64,000 nt of DNA from the NCBI RefSeq assembly GCF_003182135.1, contig NZ_QGTL01000014.1, forward strand, positions 1-64,000. The letters run 5' to 3'. Origin of the DNA: Nocardia neocaledoniensis (GTDB taxonomy: Bacteria > Actinomycetota > Actinomycetes > Mycobacteriales > Mycobacteriaceae). Every line of letters starts with the position of its first letter. Position 1 is the first letter of the stretch. Of the stretch, positions 58,246-64,000 are shown piece by piece. Both the position numbers and the translations under genes were made by a program. The notes below the pieces were generated by a model, which was given only the letters and a program-made list of their open reading frames with translations, did not search any database and was not told where the DNA came from.

Positions 58246-59861
58246 TCGGTTCTCGTCATCGTCTCGCCGCCGTCGTCGGCGTGTTCGCCACCGCCGCCAC
58301 CGTGGTCGCGTGCGGCGGCGAGTCGGCGGGCCCGGGTGGGCAGGCCGGTCCGCCGCAGCCGGGTGGCACGCTGCGGTACGGCCTCTCGCAGGCGCCCTCG
58401 TGCTCGGATCCGGCGCAGGCCGGGTCGAACCAGTCCATCTATGTCGCCCGCCAGATCGTGGACTCGCTCACCGATCAGGATCCGAAGACCGGCGCGATCA
58501 CGCCGTGGCTGGCCCGGAGCTGGGAGGTCAGTCCCGACGCCAAGGTCTTCACCTTCCGGCTCGCCGACGGGGTGACCTTCAGCGACGGCACGCCGCTCAC
58601 CGCCGATTCGGTGCGCGACACCTTCGACGCGGTCGTCCGGCTCGGCGGTGCGAAGGCTCCGCTGGGCACGAGCTACCTCACCAACTACGTCGGCACGACC
58701 GCGGTCGACAAGCTCACCGCCCGTGTCGAATTCAGCCAGCCGAACGCCCAGTTCCTGCAGGCGTCCTCGACGCCGCAGCTCGGCATCCTGGGGCAGGCTA
58801 CCAACGCGAAACCGGCCGAGGCCAGGTGCGCGGGCGACAACGTCGGCAGCGGCCCCTTCACCTACGCCGAGTACAAGCAGGACGTCTCCGTGGCGCTGGC
58901 CAAGCGTGCCGGATACCACTGGGGCTCGGACGTTTTCGGGCACGAGGGCGAGGCGTACCTGGACCGGATCGAGTTCACCGTGGTCCCCGAATCCGGGGTG
59001 CGCACCGGCAGCCTGGTCTCCGGCCAGCTCGACGCCATCAGCGACGCGCTGCCCCAGGATGCCCCGCAGATCGAGGCGGTCGGCGGCCGGGTGCTCTCCA
59101 CGTCCAATCCCGGCACGCCGTTCGGCCTGCACACCAATGTGACGCGCGGTCCGCTGCGCGATCCCGCGGTGCGTCAGGCGCTGCTGCCCGCGCTCGACCG
59201 GCAGCAGCTCGTCGACACCGTGCTCGGCCCGCAGTTCAAGATCGCGACCTCGACGCTGGCCTCGGCGACGCCCGCCTACACCGATCTCTCGGCGCGCCTG
59301 CCCTACGACCCGGCGAAGGCGAAGTCGATCCTCGACCAGGCGGGCTGGACGCCCGGCCCCGACGGTATCCGCGCGAAGAACGGTGAGCGACTGAGCTTCT
59401 CGGTCACCTTCAGCCAGGTGTTCGCGGGCAATCAGGCGATCCTGGAGCTGGTGCAGCAGCAGCTGCGGCAGGTGGGCGTCGAGCTGCGGCTCGACCTGGT
59501 GTCGCTGCCGGAGTGGACCGCCAAGATGAACGGCAAGGACTACGACTCCACCTACGGCAACTCCACCCGCGCCGACGGCGACATCCTGCGCACCTCCTTC
59601 GCCGTCACCGGCCGCAATCTCAATGCGCGCGGCCCGATCCCGGCGCTGGACGAGACCCTGGACAAGCAGCTCGCCACCAACGACCCGGCGGCGCGGGCGG
59701 AGTTGATCAAGACGGCGCAACAGCAGATCCTCGACAACGGCCTCTACGTCCCGACCATCGAGCTGTCGCAGGCGATCGGCGCGGCGGCGGGCACCCAGGA
59801 CCTGAAGTTCGAGGCCTCGGCCCGGCTGCAGTTCTTCGACACCTGGCTGAGCGGACGCTGA
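58242..59861 (+). CDS. ABC transporter substrate-binding lipoprotein (peptide/nickel type)
   Basis: A 539-residue binding protein of the SBP family 5 (DppA/OppA/NikA). A signal sequence ends in the lipobox VVAC (Cys24), followed by a Gly/Pro linker. The family 5 pattern is visible in WLARSWEVSPDAKVFTFRLA, DGVTFSDGTPLTADSV and KAKSILDQAGWTPGPDG. Ligand choice (peptides, nickel, opines, sulfur compounds) cannot be read from sequence. GTG 58242 overlaps the LLM stop. It delivers substrate to the two permeases encoded next. Confidence 0.92.
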   Translation: MIGSRHRLAAVVGVFATAATVVACGGESAGPGGQAGPPQPGGTLRYGLSQAPSCSDPAQAGSNQSIYVARQIVDSLTDQDPKTGAITPWLARSWEVSPDAKVFTFRLADGVTFSDGTPLTADSVRDTFDAVVRLGGAKAPLGTSYLTNYVGTTAVDKLTARVEFSQPNAQFLQASSTPQLGILGQATNAKPAEARCAGDNVGSGPFTYAEYKQDVSVALAKRAGYHWGSDVFGHEGEAYLDRIEFTVVPESGVRTGSLVSGQLDAISDALPQDAPQIEAVGGRVLSTSNPGTPFGLHTNVTRGPLRDPAVRQALLPALDRQQLVDTVLGPQFKIATSTLASATPAYTDLSARLPYDPAKAKSILDQAGWTPGPDGIRAKNGERLSFSVTFSQVFAGNQAILELVQQQLRQVGVELRLDLVSLPEWTAKMNGKDYDSTYGNSTRADGDILRTSFAVTGRNLNARGPIPALDETLDKQLATNDPAARAELIKTAQQQILDNGLYVPTIELSQAIGAAAGTQDLKFEASARLQFFDTWLSGR

Positions 59862-59863
59862 TC

Positions 59864-60964
59864 ATGGTCCGCTACGTGGGTTCGCGTCTGCTGCAGGCGC
59901 TCTGGGTGGTCTGGGCGGCGTTCACCGTCTCGTTCGTCGTGCTGTACCTGCTGCCCGCCGACCCGGTCTCGATGGCCGCCGACGGCGCGGGCACCGGCAC
60001 GCCGGTCGACAGGGCGGCCATCGCGGAGATGCAGGCCCGCTACGGGCTGGACAAGCCGCTGTGGGAGCAGTATTTGAGCGCGCTCGGCAACGCGGTGACC
60101 GGTGATCTCGGCCGGTCGATCAGCACCGGGCAGCCGGTGACCGAGGCGATCGGCGACGCGATCCCCGCCACCCTCGGGCTGGCCGGTCTCGCCCTGCTGT
60201 TCGCGGTCGCGGGCGGCACCGCGATCGCCTTCGCCGCCACCTACACCCGGCGCGCGTGGCTGCGCAACACCCTCGCCGCGCTGCCGCCGCTGGGCGTCTC
60301 GGTGCCGACGTTCTGGACGGGTCTGCTGCTGTTGCAGCTGTTCTCGTTCCGGCTGCACTGGTTCCCCGCGTTCGGCGGCACCGGGTTGCGCGGCACGCTG
60401 CTGCCCGCGCTGACGCTGGCGCTGCCGATCGGCGCGGTCATCGCCCAGGTGCTCGCGGCCGGGTTGGCGCAGACGTGGCGGCAGCCGTTCACCGAGGTGG
60501 CGCTGGCCAAGGGCGGCTCGCGGTGGTGGGTGCAGCGCCGCCACGTCGCCCGGCTGGCGAGTGTGCCCGCGTTCACCATCGCCGGGGTGCTCGCCGGCAC
60601 CATGCTGGCGGGCTCGGTGGTGGTGGAGTCGGTGTTCGCCAGGGCCGGTGTCGGGCGGTTGACCCAGACCGCGGTGCTCAACCAGGACATTCCGGTGGTG
60701 CAGGGCGTGGTGCTGCTGTCGGCGCTGATCTTCGTGCTCGTGAATCTGGCCGTCGACCTGATCTATCCGCTGATCGACCCGCGCATCGCGGGGGTCGGCA
60801 CGACGCGCGCCACGACGACCGGCGGTGACGACACGCGGACCGGCGCACCGGCGACCGCCGCGACGACACCGGCCTCGGCCGGACCCGAGCCGGTGAGCGC
60901 CGTGGCCGTGAGTGGGCAGCCGAGCGGCGCGACCCGCGATTCCGAAGGGGTACAGCATGGTTGA
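59864..60964 (+). CDS. ABC transporter permease (DppB-type)
   Basis: A 366-residue inner-membrane permease of the peptide/nickel family. The N-terminal helix is VGSRLLQALWVVWAAFTVSF, then the typical DPVSM and ARYGLDKPLWEQYLSAL periplasmic segment, with about five further helices and the EAA-like VVESVFARAGVGRL loop. A C-terminal tail of about 50 residues rich in Thr, Ala and Gly extends beyond the last helix, which is longer than usual. It overlaps the following permease gene by eight bases. Confidence 0.93.
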   Translation: MVRYVGSRLLQALWVVWAAFTVSFVVLYLLPADPVSMAADGAGTGTPVDRAAIAEMQARYGLDKPLWEQYLSALGNAVTGDLGRSISTGQPVTEAIGDAIPATLGLAGLALLFAVAGGTAIAFAATYTRRAWLRNTLAALPPLGVSVPTFWTGLLLLQLFSFRLHWFPAFGGTGLRGTLLPALTLALPIGAVIAQVLAAGLAQTWRQPFTEVALAKGGSRWWVQRRHVARLASVPAFTIAGVLAGTMLAGSVVVESVFARAGVGRLTQTAVLNQDIPVVQGVVLLSALIFVLVNLAVDLIYPLIDPRIAGVGTTRATTTGGDDTRTGAPATAATTPASAGPEPVSAVAVSGQPSGATRDSEGVQHG

Positions 60965-61927
60965 GGTCGTTTCCCATCATCGAGCCGATCAGCGCGATGC
61001 GCGGCGAACGGCTGTCGTCCTCGAGAAGACCCCCGGCAGTACCGCATCCGCCGCGGGCTCTCCCCGGGCCCCCGGATGGCTGCTCGCGCACCTCGGTCTG
61101 TCGGCGTCCCGTGTCGCCGGTGCCGCCCGGTGGGCGCGGGCACATCTCGGTCTCGTGGTGTCCGGCCTGATCCTGGCGGTGGCGTTCGGCTGGGCGGTGG
61201 CGCCCTCGGTGTTCGCCCCCGGCGACCCGCTGACCGGCGTGCCCGCGGAGAAGTTCCAGGGGCCGAGCGCGACGCACTGGTTCGGCACCGACAACCTCGG
61301 CCGCGATCTCTACACCCGGATGGTGCACGGCGCCGGGCTGTCGCTCACCGCGACGCTCACCGCGGTCGGCATCGCCCTGGTCGTCGGGACGCTGCTCGGC
61401 CTGCTCTCGGGGGCGGCGGGCGGGCTGCTCGACACCGCGATCATGCGGGTGGTCGACGTGCTGCTGTCGATTCCCTCGCTGCTGCTGTCGCTGGCGCTGG
61501 TGACCGCGCTCGGCTTCGGCACCCGCAATGTCGCGCTCGCCGTGGGGATCGCGCTCATCGCGAACTTCGCCCGGGTGATGCGCTCGGAGGTGCTGCGGGT
61601 GCGGCACGCGCCGTACGTCGAGGCCGCGCGCGCGTCCGGGGTGCGCTGGTACACGGTGCTCGCCCGGCACGTGCTGCCCAACGCGTTCCAGCCGGTCCTC
61701 GCGCTGGCCGCGGTCGAATTCGGGATGGCGGTGCTGGCGGTGTCCTCGCTCAGCTTCCTCGGCTACGGCACCAAACCGCCCACCCCCGAATGGGGTTCGC
61801 TGATCTCGGAGGGCCGCAATTTCCTCGCCTCGGCCTGGTGGCTGACCACGCTGCCCGGCCTGGTGATCGTCGCCGTCGTGCTCTCGGCCCAGCGCCTGGG
61901 CCGCTTCGCGGGAAGGACACAGACCCG

Positions 61928-61931
<4 letters not shown>
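60957..61931 (+). CDS. ABC transporter permease (DppC-type)
   Basis: A 324-residue second permease of the same transporter. A variable N-terminal tail of about 60 residues precedes the first helix. The DppC hallmarks are [20 protein letters not shown] and the coupling loop [20 protein letters not shown], which contacts the ATPase. The C-terminus has [18 protein letters not shown]. It overlaps the ATPase gene by four bases (ATGA), so all parts are likely made in balanced amounts. Confidence 0.94.
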
Positions 61932-63660
<1,729 letters not shown>

Positions 63661-63664
<4 letters not shown>

Positions 63665-64000
63665 GCGCGCCACCCCTGTTCCTCGGCCTCGACCTCGCGG
63701 GCACCGGAACGCATCCGGCGTCCTGGCGCCGCGCCGACTCGCGCGCCGAGGACGTGTTCGGGGCCGCCTACTGGACCGAGGCGGTCACGCGGGCCGAGCG
63801 GCTCGGCGTCGACGCGGTCTTCCTGCCCGATTCCTTCGGTCTCCAGCCGGGTGGCGCCGAGGTGACGCGCGGGCGGCTCGACGCCGTCGCCATCGCCGCC
63901 CGCGTCGCGCCGCTGACCCGCCGGATCGGGCTGGTTCCGCAGGTGCCGGTGACGCACACCGAGCCGTTCCACGTGTCCAAGGCGATCGCGGCCCTCGATT
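63661..64000 (+). CDS. LLM-class flavin-dependent monooxygenase (3' end outside window)
   Basis: The first 113 residues of a second luciferase-like enzyme. It begins [19 protein letters not shown] and has the NtaA/SoxA/DszA-type opening with [18 protein letters not shown], then [20 protein letters not shown]. This subgroup includes nitrilotriacetate and dibenzothiophene-sulfone monooxygenases. The ATG overlaps the ATPase stop, so it belongs to the same operon. The gene runs past the window, so its length cannot be checked. Confidence 0.82.

Overview
The window is a stretch of chromosome from a high-GC, mycolic-acid-type actinobacterium, most likely a Nocardia or a close relative. The evidence is the very GC-rich coding sequence with many GTG and TTG starts, an Emb-type arabinosyltransferase, Wag31/DivIVA and SepF, an F420-type LLM oxidoreductase, an MTB12-like lipoprotein, LppM, and a gene order that recalls two mycobacterial neighbourhoods (ileS-dinX-lspA-rluD, and the division cluster from wag31 to mraZ followed by DUF3040-GNAT-lppM). 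The genus call is inference. No tRNA, rRNA, insertion sequence, integrase or CRISPR array was seen.

Layout. 1-9.3 kb holds the end of acetyl-CoA synthetase, a LON-domain protein, a Rieske lipoprotein, a VOC protein, an LLM oxidoreductase with a KstR-like operator, two overlapping lipoprotein genes, lspA-rluD and a membrane protein, then a DUF4097 protein and a PhzF enzyme. 9.4-20.6 kb has a CtpE-like P-type ATPase, RarD, an ADP-ribosylglycohydrolase, a large Emb protein, an MTB12-like lipoprotein, DNA polymerase IV, GalU and an NlpC/P60 hydrolase. 21-24.3 kb is ileS behind a T-box leader.

24.4-49.1 kb is the minus-strand division and cell wall (dcw) cluster. In transcription order it reads mraZ, rsmH, ftsL, ftsI, murE, murF, mraY, murD, ftsW, murG, murC, ftsQ, ftsZ, then pgeF, yggS, sepF, yggT, wag31. 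From rsmH to ftsQ most genes overlap by four bases. Between ftsZ and pgeF lie two unrelated genes, a plus-strand lipoprotein and a large LuxR-type (LAL) regulator that carries a 60-bp tandem repeat. Three TGGG-type repeats upstream of mraZ look like MraZ operators. A second, oppositely oriented set lies about 200 bp further upstream.

49.4-56.9 kb holds a DUF3040 protein, a HEPN-type protein and a GNAT acetyltransferase, divergent across an SOS-like site. A carotenoid-type set (FAD desaturase, CruF-like protein, glycosyltransferase) follows with lppM inside it, and then an exported protein.

57.0-64.0 kb is a plus-strand operon: LLM monooxygenase, peptide-type ABC binding protein, two permeases, a double ATPase and a second LLM enzyme that runs off the end. 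It is preceded by a SAM-I/SAM-IV-family riboswitch whose closing stem touches the Shine-Dalgarno sequence. The parts suggest a methionine- or SAM-repressed organosulfur uptake and cleavage system. This is the most interesting finding in the window.
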